This document shows positions 1-13,400 of a stretch of 64,000 bases of DNA, piece by piece. Positions within the stretch are counted from its first letter, which is position 1. Each line of letters begins with the position of its first letter. A model generated the notes under the pieces. That model saw only the letters and a list, made by a program, of their open reading frames with translations. It was not told where the DNA came from and ran no database searches. The stretch comes from Sipunculus nudus. Its lineage: Eukaryota > Annelida > Sipuncula > Golfingiida > Sipunculidae. Both the position numbers and the translations under genes were made by a program. The stretch spans positions 49,254,750 to 49,318,749 of the forward strand of contig CM049318.1 in the NCBI GenBank assembly GCA_026874595.1, in the 5' to 3' direction.

Positions 1-59
1 CACTGGATTACAGCGCGTGTATTGACCCAAAAATTATAATTTAAAATTTGAAACAAAAG

Positions 60-350
60 TTACAATATTTGAATAAATAATTGATTGATTGCCATGGTTC
101 TTTCCATGCTTATTGATCATGGGGTGTTTATCAGTTTTTGAAGACTGGTGGTGCCATCTTAATTTTACGTAATTTTGAATATTTTTTAGACCTTCAAATG
201 AAGCAATCCGATCGTTACCAGGGCGCAAATTATAACCGTTAGACCTGGAAACTTCTAACTGTACATCCAGGGAGATCTGAGGCAAATCTCCATGAAAACC
301 TGAAATTACGTAATGATGATCTATATTTTGCGAACAACAGGCCAAAAACC
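60..350 (+). repeat. Dispersed repeat family R3, copy 1
   Basis: Shares ATTGATCATGGGGTGTT, ACTGGTGGTGCCA, CCAGGGCGCAAAT and AAACCTGAAATTA with the tandem pair at 39355-40055. Confidence 0.65.
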
Positions 351-595
351 TGATTATGAACATCTAGTGAGTCAGACGGTGCACAAATTCTATCTATTTG
401 GCAAAGCCAACTTTGCACGATTTGTGACAGTCATCAAGTCAGTAATCTTAACATTAGGCTACGAGTAATCAACACAAAGAATAAATGTGAGCTCGCAAAC
501 CAAAGTGGAAACCCATCTCAATGGTAAAAGGTCAACTGTTATGTGGTGTACAAGCTGGTCATCGTCCAGTAACCTGTGCTACAAATTTTAGTCCC

Positions 596-690
596 TGCGA
601 CACCCGCTCTCGTTGGTCTGATTACACTAAGAATCAGACAAGTGAGAGCTTGTATCCCGGTGTAGTCAAACCGTTAGTGCGGGTGTCGCA
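596..690. mobile_element. 95-bp palindromic MITE-like element
   Basis: TGCGACACCCGC at 596-607 is matched exactly by GCGGGTGTCGCA at 679-690, and GGTCTGATT/AATCAGAC pairs inside. It would fold into a hairpin. Confidence 0.65.
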
Positions 691-805
691 ATTTTTAAAT
701 TTGGATTGGATGCATAATGCAAGACCACGCTTTCAGTGGTCTGATTACAATTATGTGCTCTGTGCGCACCCTGGTACTCCTGCCCAGAGAACCTTGCCAT
801 ACCAA

Positions 806-857
806 GCAGCGGTTACACGAAACGATGTCAAGGACGACTGAAGTATGTAACCGCTGC
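806..857. repeat. Perfect 11-bp inverted repeat (hairpin)
   Basis: GCAGCGGTTAC (806-816) and GTAACCGCTGC (847-857), with a 30-bp loop. It lies between the 95-bp element and MITE M1. Confidence 0.6.
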
Positions 858-879
858 GTGAGGAGCTGTAGCCTATAAA

Positions 880-1095
880 GGGGTGTTTCCATTTGCGCGC
901 ATATGCGTTGTTGCGAATATGCGTGAAAATCGCCACAGGAGCGATTTTCACGCAGAGGGTCTGCGTGAACTGAGGGATTCAGGGTTAAATGACGTCACTT
1001 CACCATCTTTTTGAGAAGGCCTGCTGTATTCACTCTACAGATATAAACGTCTGTCAGTTTACGCATATACACATATACGCGCATATGAAAACACA
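880..1095. mobile_element. MITE family M1, copy 1
   Basis: Same order of blocks as 1223-1432, about 75-80% alike by eye, with inverted ends GGGTGTTTCCATTTG / GAAAACAC. A broken third copy (ends only) fills 1100-1222. Confidence 0.75.
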
Positions 1096-1222
1096 ACTAT
1101 TTATTTCAGGCATATTCGCATATACGCGCACATTGAAATATACCTTTAAGGTTGGTTTCCATGTGCGCGTATATGCGTGTGTGCATATATGCGTAAAAAA
1201 TCGCTCACATGATTTTGTACCT

Positions 1223-1432
1223 GGGGTGTTTCCATGTGTCCGTCAGCGTATATGCGTGAAAATCGCCTTAGGAGTGATTTTCACGCATATGGCCTGCATG
1301 AACTCAAAGATTTTCGGTCGAAAATGACGTCATTTCACCATCTTTTGTGGAAGGCCTGCGTGATCCGCTGTACAAATATATTCGCCTGCCAGTTCACGGA
1401 TATACGCATATACGCACACATGGAAACAGACC
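1223..1432. mobile_element. MITE family M1, copy 2
   Basis: 210 bp with inverted ends GGGTGTTTCCATGTG.../...CACACATGGAAACA and GCGTATATGCGT/ACGCATATACGC just inside. It contains GTGAAAATCGC...GATTTTCAC, a hairpin, and AATGACGTCATTTCACCATC. Confidence 0.8.
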
Positions 1433-1559
1433 TTTATAGTGCGGCCTCCCGTACAAGATGTAAATGCACTCTGACGTCTAGTACAGTCACCCGTATAATA
1501 TATGTAAGTTCTACAAGCAGATTACGTGTGTGTAATATTTGATATTCGTTTTTTTTTTA

Positions 1560-2606
1560 AATCATTGATCCGGATATTGGGAAATAGGTTTTCAGTACAG
1601 AAAATCAAAACAAAATATTGATAATATTGATTTATAATTACAATTAACCGATTATTTCACACAATACTCAGCGTATAAAATGCCATTGATGAAAAAAAGA
1701 ATAAATATTATATAATGTTTCTAAATAAATACATCCTCAGGGAAATTTCACATATAACTTGAACATTATAAGGCCGGGGTTTTCCACATGCATTGCGTAT
1801 TTGTAGCGCCATCTACATGACATATTGAGACTAATATCTAGATGACCCCTCCAAGCAAGTTGGTGTCTAAATCAAAGTTTCTGATCTCGCTTTAAACCGT
1901 ACAGCAACGCTCTAAATCCATCTGGATACAGATGTTCAAATCAGTTGCGTTGTATAAAGGCAACTGAAGATTTCTGTCATGGGGTTCTGTCCGGTTTTCG
2001 TACAAAATGTACGTCTCTACTTGCACGTTTTGCATGAAGCAAAAACATATCTTATGAAGATGTACTATGGGGCGAACTCCTCAAAGCATTTTATCAGAAT
2101 TCTCATCGTCGAGTTGTAACTGTGAATGAACCTACTTATATCTGAAATATTTGTTTTCAAGATTATGATAACGAAAGTTTTTTTTTAAAACAGCACTACG
2201 CATGCGCGTGAATCCGCTACTGCACTACGCATGCGCGAAATAATGTCCAGACTACCCCAACTGTTGTTGGCCAACTTCTCAGCCACAAACACACGGCTAG
2301 AGCAATTAGTGATAAGTGCAAGCCTAACGATAAGTAGTCAACACAAACGCCATCTATAGTAATATGAACGTACTGACACTTTGACCGTGAACGCGATTTG
2401 CAGGTCTCCAGAATCTTCACACTTCATGGAAGCTTCAAATAATCATATCACAGCACACAATCTCTCACGGTATCCCTGTTGTCCGTATTTAAAATTTTCA
2501 CATCTTTCCAGCCTCATTCTGTAAATGAAAACAAATCAGGGATATGTAAAAAGGACTCATTATTGACAGAGTATACATAAGCACTTGTGTTACATTTATC
2601 AAGAGT
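1560..2606. other. Gene-free stretch, nothing recognised
   Basis: AT-rich. A small repeat CACTACGCATGCGCG occurs twice (2194 and 2222). No coding signal on either strand. Confidence 0.4.
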
Positions 2607-3078
2607 GATGTAGTCCTGTCCACACAATCCAAATCCAAGTGCAAGTCCGAATTAAGGCTACTCGAGTCTAAGTCCAAATCTGAGTACTTAAGATTCGAGT
2701 CCAAGTCCTCCTTCTTCGAATCCGAGTCAATTAGAATCCGAGTCCTAGTTCTAGTCTGTGTTCAACACAAATCTCCTTTAAATAAACAGAAATTTAAAAT
2801 GAAAATATGAAATTATCATGTGTATTTTACATTTTTATATGCATTTTATCTATAGTTTAATTTCATTATATCCCGGTGAATAGCTCAAGTTGGCGTAATT
2901 ATAGTCTTTTTATAGTCCTCTGTTACTATTTTGCACATGCATAAAAGTCTAAAAAATATGTGACAGAGTTTTTTACTGGACTCAAGCTCAGCTTGAGTTC
3001 TCGTGTCCCAACTTCAGAGTCCGAGTCCAGGTCCGAGTCCAGAACCATCGAGGCCAAGTCCGAGTCCTTTATCAACTC
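2607..3078 (+). mobile_element. GAGTCC-rich element, copy A
   Basis: Starts GATGTAGTCC. GAGTCCAAGTCC-type blocks at 2630-2755 and 2975-3078 flank an AT-rich core with AAATTATCATGTGTATTTTA, which is shared with copy C. No coding capacity. Confidence 0.7.
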
Positions 3079-3318
3079 ATCAATAGCTTCCTGAAGCTAA
3101 AATAATTTTATTGTGGATATAAAGTCCTTGATTAACGGTATGTAATAAGCCGGTTACATTCCCCTTTAAGATCACCCCACCAAGCTCCAAGGGACAGGAC
3201 ATTAGTTTTTGTCAATTCACACATATATGTTGAAGGTCTTTTCCGTTGTTATTTCACATCTTACGATAAACGTAAAGCAAAGTGCCGATTGATTGTTCTA
3301 ACCCTGCGTAAATAAATA

Positions 3319-3467
3319 CATTGCGATACATATGGGTATCATAAACCTACTTTTAATCTTTGTTACATTGTGATACATATGGGTATCATAAACCTATTAA
3401 TCTTTGTTACATTGTGATACATATGGGTATCATAAACCTTCTATTAATCTTTGTTACATTGTTTCGC
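3319..3467. repeat. Tandem repeat, three units of about 47 bp
   Basis: Each unit contains GATACATATGGGTATCATAA, itself a near-palindrome (GATACATATG/GGGTATC), and TTAATCTTTGTTACATTG. Confidence 0.9.
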
Positions 3468-3589
3468 GTTCCTGTCAAGATGACGTCAAACGTAACTACT
3501 AGTTATAACACTTATTAAAGAAAGCTTTTGGTTTTGAATCTGCTGTCAAACTAATAGGTTACAGTTTGAAATGTTGATCGATTTAGGTA

Positions 3590-3830
3590 AATATAGACTG
3601 GCCCAGTCGATGAGTGGTTATGACTTGATAGTTCCCTGCGCTGACAGCCATCAAACATGCTTTTGCTGTGGCGCAACGCTTAGATCAGGTATTGCCTCCT
3701 CGTGGCAAATCATATAAATTATTTATGGCTCTCTGATCGTGATAAGAACTGGCACTGAATTACGTCTATCGGTACATTTAAGAAGCAAACATAAATACTT
3801 AAGCCCTTGCTGGGCTAGTTAAAATAAAAT
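3590..3830 (+). repeat. SINE-like repeat, copy 1
   Basis: Matches 15600-15840 over GACTGGCCCAGTCGATG, TATGGCTCTCT, GATAAGAACT and CTATCGGTACAT. It lies just downstream of the vWA gene stop and may be in its 3' UTR. Confidence 0.55.
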
Positions 3831-3939
3831 AAACGGCCACTTTAGGTTTTGAATAAAATATGAGTAGTTTATGGAGATTGAAGCTGTCAAATATCACAGG
3901 ACAGAGTACTATGTTATAAGTTTACGTGCCTAAATAGAG

Positions 3940-4139
3940 CTATAATCCACAAATATTTGTGATGAGATCAGTGACGCCTTGTTCTATGTCGGCGGTCGTG
4001 GCCAGCCTGATCACATGATCCATGTGAGGGGCGCTTGCGATATTGTTCACTTCCATTTGGTCAACGTTCGGGCCGCTTGCCACAACGAACAATTCAGTTC
4101 CAGCCTGGCGCACTTGCTCTGCCTCATCCGGCATAGAAG
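3940..4139 (-). CDS. Exon 19: end of vWA6 and stop codon (residues 1240-1305)
   Basis: Acceptor ATTACAG^CT, phase 1 in. It reads [20 protein letters not shown], then a short helix ending DLITNICGL and TAG (3942-3940). The other domains have a donor just after the terminal Cys; here the frame closes two codons later, so the protein ends with the vWA fold. No AATAAA is seen close to the stop; candidates on the minus strand are ATTAAA near 3357-3352 and AATAAA at 3112-3107. Confidence 0.85.
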
Positions 4140-4942
4140 CTGTAATGCAAAACCAAAATATGTAAATATGTTCACGATTCAGATAATTCACGGTCCGATC
4201 ATGCACTCAGGAAGACAGATTATGACGTCACGTCAAATTCTGATGCACTTTCAGACGATGGCACTACATGCCCATATGTAGTCGTGTTGATCATTTGTTT
4301 TCTTAGAAAGAGATGATTTGAATGGGTCTTGCCATTTTGTCATTGCATAGAAATATTTCTTCATGTATAGAAATGAGACGCTCAAATTTAGATTATGGAG
4401 AACCTCAGAACCGTGCGTTTCAGGGTTTGGTTCAATTGCAACTTGGCGCGTTTAAATGCAAATGCAAATACTTCAAATTAATCAAATACAAATGCAAATG
4501 CATAAAAAATATGTAAAATACTTGAAAATTACCAAACCAACAGGAACGTCCAACCTCACATCAGAGCACTGCTTGAGTTAATAAAATTACATAAGATGCC
4601 CATTACATCTGTTGTACATGATGAATCTCAAACAGGCTTTCGGTAATATTAGCACATAAGTCACAATCTATTGAACTGTTGAAACATGGCATGACAGAAT
4701 ATTTTATTAAAGTATTGTTCTATGATTCATAAAGCCTGTTTTATTGATTCAAAAGAGCTTTTATGGGTGCATTTGCATTTGAAAATCAAATGTTTCATAC
4801 TCTTCATTTAAATGCAAATGCAAAGCTTCTGCATGGTAGCTCTGCATTTAAATGATAATCCAACAATTTCAAATGAAAATTAAAAATGCAAATGCAATTG
4901 AACCAAACCCTGACGTAATTACATATATTCTCATATTATACA

Positions 4943-4995
<53 letters not shown>

Positions 4996-7201
4996 CTCCG
5001 TCTAATGTCGACCTCCCGTCAGTTAGAATCACTGCTATATTCGGCACAAACGGCCGATCCCCGAAGTTACTTTGGAAAAATACAGTCCGCAAAACCTCCA
5101 ATGCACGTCTAATATTTGTTTTGTTTCCCGGCCTCGATATGACTAGAGCATTTAAAAATTCTGCCCTATTCAGGTGGTCTCTCAAATATACATTGACCCT
5201 CGCTTCGTCTGAGTATGTTATAAAGCCGGCTTTAGCACGGCCGAACTTGAAGGGGAGAAAATGAGCCAACTGCCTTGCGAACTGCAACATGAGATCGTAG
5301 ACGACCTTGACACTGCCAGAAACGTCCAGGACGATTGCTACATCCATGGTCCTAGTGCATTCTACAAAAATCATGCATGAGAATTCAGGTTTTAACGACA
5401 CAGGTGTTAATACCTAAATATTGACTTAAACTATTTTATTACAAGTACAGTAAAACGTTGCACAACAGAAAATACACCATTTATTTACTGATACAAAATC
5501 TTCGTCTTAACTATAAAGGGAGGAGTTTTATATGTGGCTTCGGAGGAAAAAGAAAGATACAAAAATCTAGTATTAGGTACCAGGATTACAACTTCATATG
5601 ATCAATACTTAATGAGTTATGGCCATCTGAGGGGCTTGGCGGCCATCTTAGACGCTATCTTGAAAATAACAACTTTTCCGGAGTCTAATTTGGTAAATAT
5701 TTGATACATTGTTTAGCTGGTCCTATATTACAAAAAATCACCATAAAACAATTTCTCGCAATTTGAGGTTGAGCTTAATTTTCCCTATTTTGACCCATTT
5801 AAAGATAATAAAATGAAATTTGGAATACGTTTTCTCGACCTATAACTGTGATATGGATTCCCCAAAACATTCATTGGATTGTTTCTCTGGTGTTATCTTT
5901 AGCCTCTGAGCCTTCCATAATTTCAACAAAATCTGTTGAACGTTTTGCGTAAAATTGTACTCCGACAAAACATAATACCAAGGGTCAAACACAATGGATG
6001 TACCTTTCACTGTCAGGCTGACACATTGCTCAGTGTCATACTCACAAAAAAACGACTCTGTGGTTGGAAAAAACGTAGTAACGAGGGTAATGTTATATAA
6101 TTACAATTAAAATACGTTGAATAAATACTGCTCCAAGGAAAATGAAATAAACATGGGTGTTTTTGTGTTAAGTACTTCACGGGATAAGTAATCTTTTGTA
6201 GGCATTTTTGTAGGTGAATGTAAACAGGTGGTTCCTTGAATTGTAACCAATTTTACTTTTACAGTTTGACAGCTGAATCAAGTAGCCCTGCTTTTCCACG
6301 TTGCCTAACAGGAAGGGGTTTGTTTTGAGTAGAAACGACCTCTAGAGGGAGGTGAAAGGTGTAAATATCATAAAACGCTACCAGATGGCGGCACGGATAC
6401 TTAACTTACTTAGGTCACAATTCACGCCGACAAATGCCTCTTCACAAATACAGGTATACTTATGGATTTCGTTCACACACTGACCTCCATTTTTACACGG
6501 GCTGCTGGCGCACTCGTCAACCCCTTTAAAATCCAGAAAAATAGTTATGTAAAATAATATATCATTGAGTGGAAATGTGTGTGTATTTTGGTGCACAATG
6601 TAACTTTTCGTTTTGCCTCCTATCGATGCTATAAATTATTCCATAGACGTGGCGTGAACTGTCGGTGTCGTTTGACAACACTCTTTTACATCAATCTGTG
6701 TCAACCTTTTTTTTTAATAATTTCTTAAAACCTTATATTTTCCAATAATTTCTAGAAAGCTGCATGTGGTAACGACGGCCTAATATGGCAATTCAAAATT
6801 TTAAGATAAATCTCCAATTAATGGTTCACGAATTTTTGGACTTTATAATGATCTGACAGACCAAATGTGTCACTGCTCAAGAAGCTATGTTTGTTTTAGC
6901 TGGTCATATATTTTAGAATGTTTACATGACATCGACAAATCCGCAGCTGTGATTTGAGGCTTTTTTTGCATGTGACCAACGAAAATGACCGTCATAGGTG
7001 CCATGGGTCTAAAATGTTGTAAAATGTAGACTGGTTTCTCTCATATTTTAAAATTATTCTCTTTCTCGAAAGATCGATTTTGGGTTTTCAGGAGAGAGAT
7101 ATTTATCTGCGTACATAGCATTTGCACCAACATAAAAACAATCTCATGTCATAAGATCATAGGATTATAAAAGCAAGTTTGCCGAACTGCATCACTATTT
7201 A

Positions 7202-7260
<59 letters not shown>

Positions 7261-7433
7261 TTAAACTTAGAATTAACGACTACCAAATTCTAAATCATCC
7301 ATTTAGTAATCGCATTTTCGAGGTCCTCGTTTAAGCGAGGCCTTACATAAAGTGAAAAACAGAGTCGGGGCCACGCACAAATAGTAGTTATTTTGAGGTG
7401 GTCGCAAAACATAGGCAGTTGTTAGGCGAGATT

Positions 7434-7494
<61 letters not shown>

Positions 7495-10400
7495 TTAAAC
7501 ATGTATTTATACATGATTATATATATGTTTATAAATACATGTATATATATATATATTTATATATATATATATATATGTGTGTGTGTAGTATATGAGTGCT
7601 GAACGAATCCAACAATGCTCTATTAAGCTAGTGCACATCTGACGATTGCGATAGGATGGAAACACGTGTTAACATGTAACTGACCATTTTCGTTACGATA
7701 CAGTGTATTTAAGTAGAGTTTTTAAATTTTTTTTGTTATCACAAAACACTGGTACACACTTACTGTCACAAGTATTACCCACGGCTTGTTTAATAACGTC
7801 AGAGAGTCTATTTGCAAAAGGTGCCAGGTAAATATTATCCTGTGGGGGGTCGCTGGCCATGCCTCGCAGCTCGTACAAGTTGGCGTTAGCGCCGACAGCT
7901 ATGATGGAAATGTGGACACCTTTCCGTTTCAGTTTTATAGCTGACGGTATGGTCATATGTTGATTGACGTTGGAGCCCCCTGCAGATAAATTATTAGTTT
8001 TGCAATAAGGAGAAAATGTAAACTGAACCAAAGATATCGCTATCATCTTCATTTAATTGCCCAAGCAAAGTTTAGTTAAACCATAATCTTATGTAGTGAT
8101 CGTGGTTTTAATAATCCCTTATAATTTCAATATGACGCCATACAGTATTCTGAAGTTCTATGATATATGTATTCATTCTAACTGAGGATTTTATTTATTA
8201 AATTACCGAAATGAACTCTTATATATGAAGTTTTAAAATGCACAGGACTGTATAATTTGTGTAAAGTACCTGAATACTCTTTTGCCTAGAAGGAAAATAA
8301 AAGTAATGTCATGCTTTTTTATTTCATGACAACACTTGACCCACACATTCAAAATATCTGGTAGTCTAAAAGTGACCTTCATACAAACATTCGATACCGC
8401 TGATATACAGAGATTTCCCCCATTTTTTTACGGTTACATTAATTTTTGCTGTTGAAACAACCCCTGTAACATATCGGTATTTGTTTTTCAATCTGTGATT
8501 AATTTTGTATCCATACTTAAGGGATCTCATATAACACCTACAAGACATCCCCCCTTCCAGTTATAATAACTGATTGATCCAAAACTCCTTCTTCCATACC
8601 ATTGAACATGCAGCTTACAGTGACATTCATCCAGCGAGAAGAAGACAATTTTTACCGTCAGTTATCATGATAATAAAGTTGTCTACTCTCGGCCTGTCAC
8701 CCTCGGGCTCCGTAAATATCTGATCATGCGCTATCTGTAAGGCGTCGTGGGTCTGAGTCCATCCTCCCTTGTACTCTATACGGTTTAACGCTTGAATGAC
8801 GTCCTGTAATGTAAACATCGACATACAGACCAAGAACCTAGGAAGATGACATGGACAATCATGGCTTTTCAACAGAGTCGACTCAATATAATCCCAGCTA
8901 AAAGTGAAACAGTTGCTTTAAAATTTAAACAGAAACTAAAATAACTTTAATTTTGCTTCGCAAAAACAGATATATTCCCCCCATGTGGGCCAACGCTAAA
9001 CATAAGGGGCAAAATATACATCTCAAAAGAATGATTCTAAATGTCTAAATGTTTTCGAACCCCTCCGAGATACTGGAAGAAAGGACCCGTGTTTCAAATT
9101 TGAAGAAAAAATCTTCAGTACTTTAAAAGTTAAGGGGGTGAATATACTCCCTGAATTGCGCAGATTTGAATTTGAAGATCAAGGTCAAGGTCACCAGTAC
9201 CTAACAATTCCGAGAACCAATTGGAAACAACTTGTGTGTTGAATCTGAGGAAAAAATACGCAATACTTTATAAGTTATTATGTTCACAAGACAATAACTA
9301 TTATTTGACCTCGAAGACCCTGGTCAAGGTCACCGGTTTTCGAACTCGTCCAAGAACTTCGTTGAAACAAGTCGTGTTTCAAATTTGATGAAAAATGTGA
9401 AATACCTCAAAAGTTGAGGGATTCACAAAAATTTTACATTTCGGCATATTTGATCTTGAAGATGAAGGTCAAGGTCATCGGTTCTGGAACTCTTTCGAGA
9501 ATTTGGTAGAGAGAATTTGTGTTTCAATTTTCGGGATAAATATGTAGCTCTCCAAAAGTTATCACGTTCACAAGATATCTTTCAGACAACAACGACGACG
9601 ACTGACAACGGACGATGGCACTGAAAATAACGTGTCTCCACTGAAGGGGGAGACAAAATTAATCAAAGTAATGAATAAATAGGTTTTCACTTTTTATTTA
9701 TTTTTTTAGATTATACATTTAACATTCAAACTATAAAGAAATTGCAGTCGTAAAAACAGATATATGTTTTACCGTCTTCATGAGGACCCATTCCCAAAGC
9801 TCAGAAGTTATTGGAGGCACACAAATCCTTGCTATCTGAAGATTTGATCTTATAGAATAAGGTCAAAATTCAACTTTCAAACTCATTTAAAACTCATCTG
9901 AAGATTCTGGTAGAAACAATTCACGCCTCAAAAATCATGAAAAAATATCGAGTGGTTAAAAGTTACGGGTTTCACATATTAATTAAATTTCGGCCTATTT
10001 TACCTTTTAATTTCGGCCTATTTTACCTTTTAGATGAAGATCACGGTCTCTAATTTTCGAACTATAATTTTGGAATAAAATACTCAAATATCAAATTTCA
10101 TGGAAAAATATTGGGTGGTTCAAAATGCTTTCACAATAAATGACACAGCCGACGCCGCCGAATCCCCTTTTGAGATTTATTTTCAATATAGATGTTAATC
10201 TGATATTACAAATCTGATTTGTCACCTAGGAAAAAAAGCCGCTTGATAATCAAGCGCTTTTTCTCTTAAATAACATTAATGCAATTTATCAATATTTATA
10301 TGTTATGGTATTACTCTATGCCAAAAAAAAAACATATGATAGTTTCTTTGTATATACGTTATGCGAGTTTAGCATTGGACATTTGTAAATATAGTGGCAT

Positions 10401-13400
10401 CTTGTAGCTGCAAATGGTGTTGGAAATAATACTGTCGACATATAAACGCCAGGAACATGGTATAAACACAGCCATTGACACAAGGAGAACATGCCTTACA
10501 ATTTTGAGTGGGTTTTATAAAAGTGAACACACTGAACTCTGTTTTGTACAATAAATAATAAAAACACGCAATAACCTGGATAACATTTCTGAGTTGTTAT
10601 GGTAAAATATAATGAAAAAAATAGGACGAAAGCTTTAGATTAGAATAAAAAGTGGTCACCGTCATATGTAGAACATTTTAATAGTGACTTATCTGGCAGT
10701 GTAACTGGTGGTGTATGTTATGAATGGTGGTACAGTCTCCGCGGTGGTGGACCGGTTAGTGCTTATTATCCGAGTTCAGTGACAATGATAGCACAGATGG
10801 TGATGATAATGTGATGAACTTAAGAAAATATGCAAAACTGCACATTACCGACTACAACACAGCAGTCAGATTCCATTTTTAATAACTTTTGTCCCTGTCG
10901 TAAAACAAAGTTTTGCAGAATCATCCTTTAGTGGCTATTGTTCTTCTGTATAAACGTGGCGTTTATGTTTATCACATAATTATTATATTTTACAAACAAA
11001 CCATAAGAAATATATATATTTCGCTTATTATTGTATGCACCATCTCCATTATAATAGCTCTGGATGTTAATTATTGAATCGTAAGATCAGTCACATAAGA
11101 GGTTTATTACACATTCAGATAATATTATCCTTATAAAACCACCAATTCACACCTTACATTTACGCTTTTTTCATAACCCCGGGGAAAATAATTTATGACA
11201 ATAAGCACGTAAGCCTGTGCCGTTGGGGAAAGGTCTCTCTTTTTATTGCCCCAACCAAGTAGGGTATATTGGACCCGCTGGCCCCAATATAACCGGCGAT
11301 TCATATTTTATATGCCAAGCCTCATGAAGTTATGCAGTTTTAGTATGTGAGAAAATATAAAAGAAAATATTCCAAATACTCAATTGCATAATAGAAGGAA
11401 TGTCCGCTCTCATTTCCACTCAGCGTTCTTCAAGGACTGTTATTTATAATGGATACTTATGAAGGCTACAACCCTGAACCCATTTACAAATATTTTATCC
11501 AGGACATTGTACATGAACTTTAGACCAGTAATGTATTACCTGAGTCCACTTTTTGAGGACTTAGACACGGACTTGGGTTCCAGGGTCCTGGACTCGGAAT
11601 CGAGAACTCAGATCGAGTCTATTGCGGGTCCAGTGGCAAAATGCTCCATAATATACCTTTAAGACGTTTATACATGAACGAAAAACCAACACACTGTGCG
11701 GCCTAGAAAAAGACTATTTTTACCAAGCTTCAAGTTAAGCGTCGTGAGCTAAAGGTTATTTAACATTCAAGTAAAAGCATGTGTAATCTAAATTGAAAAT
11801 ACACGTAATAATCTAAAATGTCAATTTAAAATTCTTTTTTATAGAGAAGTGTGCTGGGTTCGGTTTTGACTCGGATTTGAAGTGACTTGGACTCAAAGAA
11901 GGTGAACTTGGACTCGAACCTCAAGGACTTAGACTCGGTCTAGTGTGGCCTGGACTCGGACTTAAACTCTGACTCCGATATCCTTGACTCGACTACATCA
12001 TTGCTTCGCACCTTAAAATTAATTTGGGGTTTACCATTAGATGATGGTATCCGCAATTTGTAATGATGTGACATCAGCTTAACATCCGCAACCTCACCGG
12101 GAAACATCGAGAGGGATTCGGAATGTAAAACAAGATCTCTGGGACCTGGGGATTTTTTGTTAAATCCAATTATTCTCCTACCCTTTTAACAGGATTCATC
12201 TGAGTTTTGGTCCACTCTGGGAACTATTAATGATCTCTAGGTAATTCCTGTTGCGAAAAGTTCTTATAATGCTTCCTTGTTTATCTACACGCTGTTTGTG
12301 AACAAACCAGTGTTGCAAAAAGGAAAGACCGTGCAACTTAAGGTGGTAGATTGCTTATATGTTGGAAGTTGAAAGGTCACTAGTAGCAAAATCCCATTTT
12401 AAAACTGACTTCCCGCAAGATATAATTGTTTAATGTGTTGATCAGCGTTTTCTGACATATTTCTATAAAAGGTTCAAGGAATTGTCTTTAGTTTGTAGAC
12501 GCAAGATGGCAATGGTTATGGAATAGTGGTGACATCGGGATAACACATGGATTACATACCGGGATACATCAGTAGACGTTGGAAGACCCCGATGTTATCC
12601 CAATGTTAGGATAAAAATGAAATATAAATACCTACACTGATGTCTGTGTACTGGTTTAGCCGGAATTCCTTCTGTCCTTGGTCGCTCCAGCTCACAGCAG
12701 CTATCTGTGTTCCTTCTCCCATCTCAAGTATAAGACTGGATAAAATCCGGATGCTCTGCTGGAATCTTTCATAGCGTATTGACCCTGACGCATCGATCAG
12801 CAGGCAGAGGTCAAGTTGTTTACACGCTGAAAAGGTCAAGGTCACACAGATGAAAGGTAACTCAAAGGTCCAAGGGCAGATTTAATTCAAAAGAACAATG
12901 TTTCGAAGAACAAAGTCTGAAATATTGCACAGCGGTAAACTCAGGATCAGTTCTTTTTTTATATTAAAGGTGTCCATTCACCTACCTACTAATGCGATTT
13001 CTGGCTTCCTCTGTGTCTATATTTATAATCTAAGGGTAAATCTGGTTATGAAAAGTTCCTATAATGCCTCCATGAAGGATGTATGTACTCGATTATCAAC
13101 AACGTGTTTGTAAACACAGCTTTGGTGACAAACGGAAACAACATGTAATCTAAGGTGGTAAGTTTCATTTAATTAATGGAAGAAAGGTCACTTTTTGCAA
13201 AACGCAATTTACAATGATCTGGCATATCTGATTTGCCGCCAGATGCCCTTGTTGAATTTGTTTTGATTATTTTGGCGGGCCCCTACATATTATAACATGT
13301 TGTTATAACCAAAACAGCGGCATGTGTGCGGTTATATCCACGATTTCCGACCTATATTTATAAAAGCTCCAAGGGATTACCTTAAGTTTATAAAGATCAA

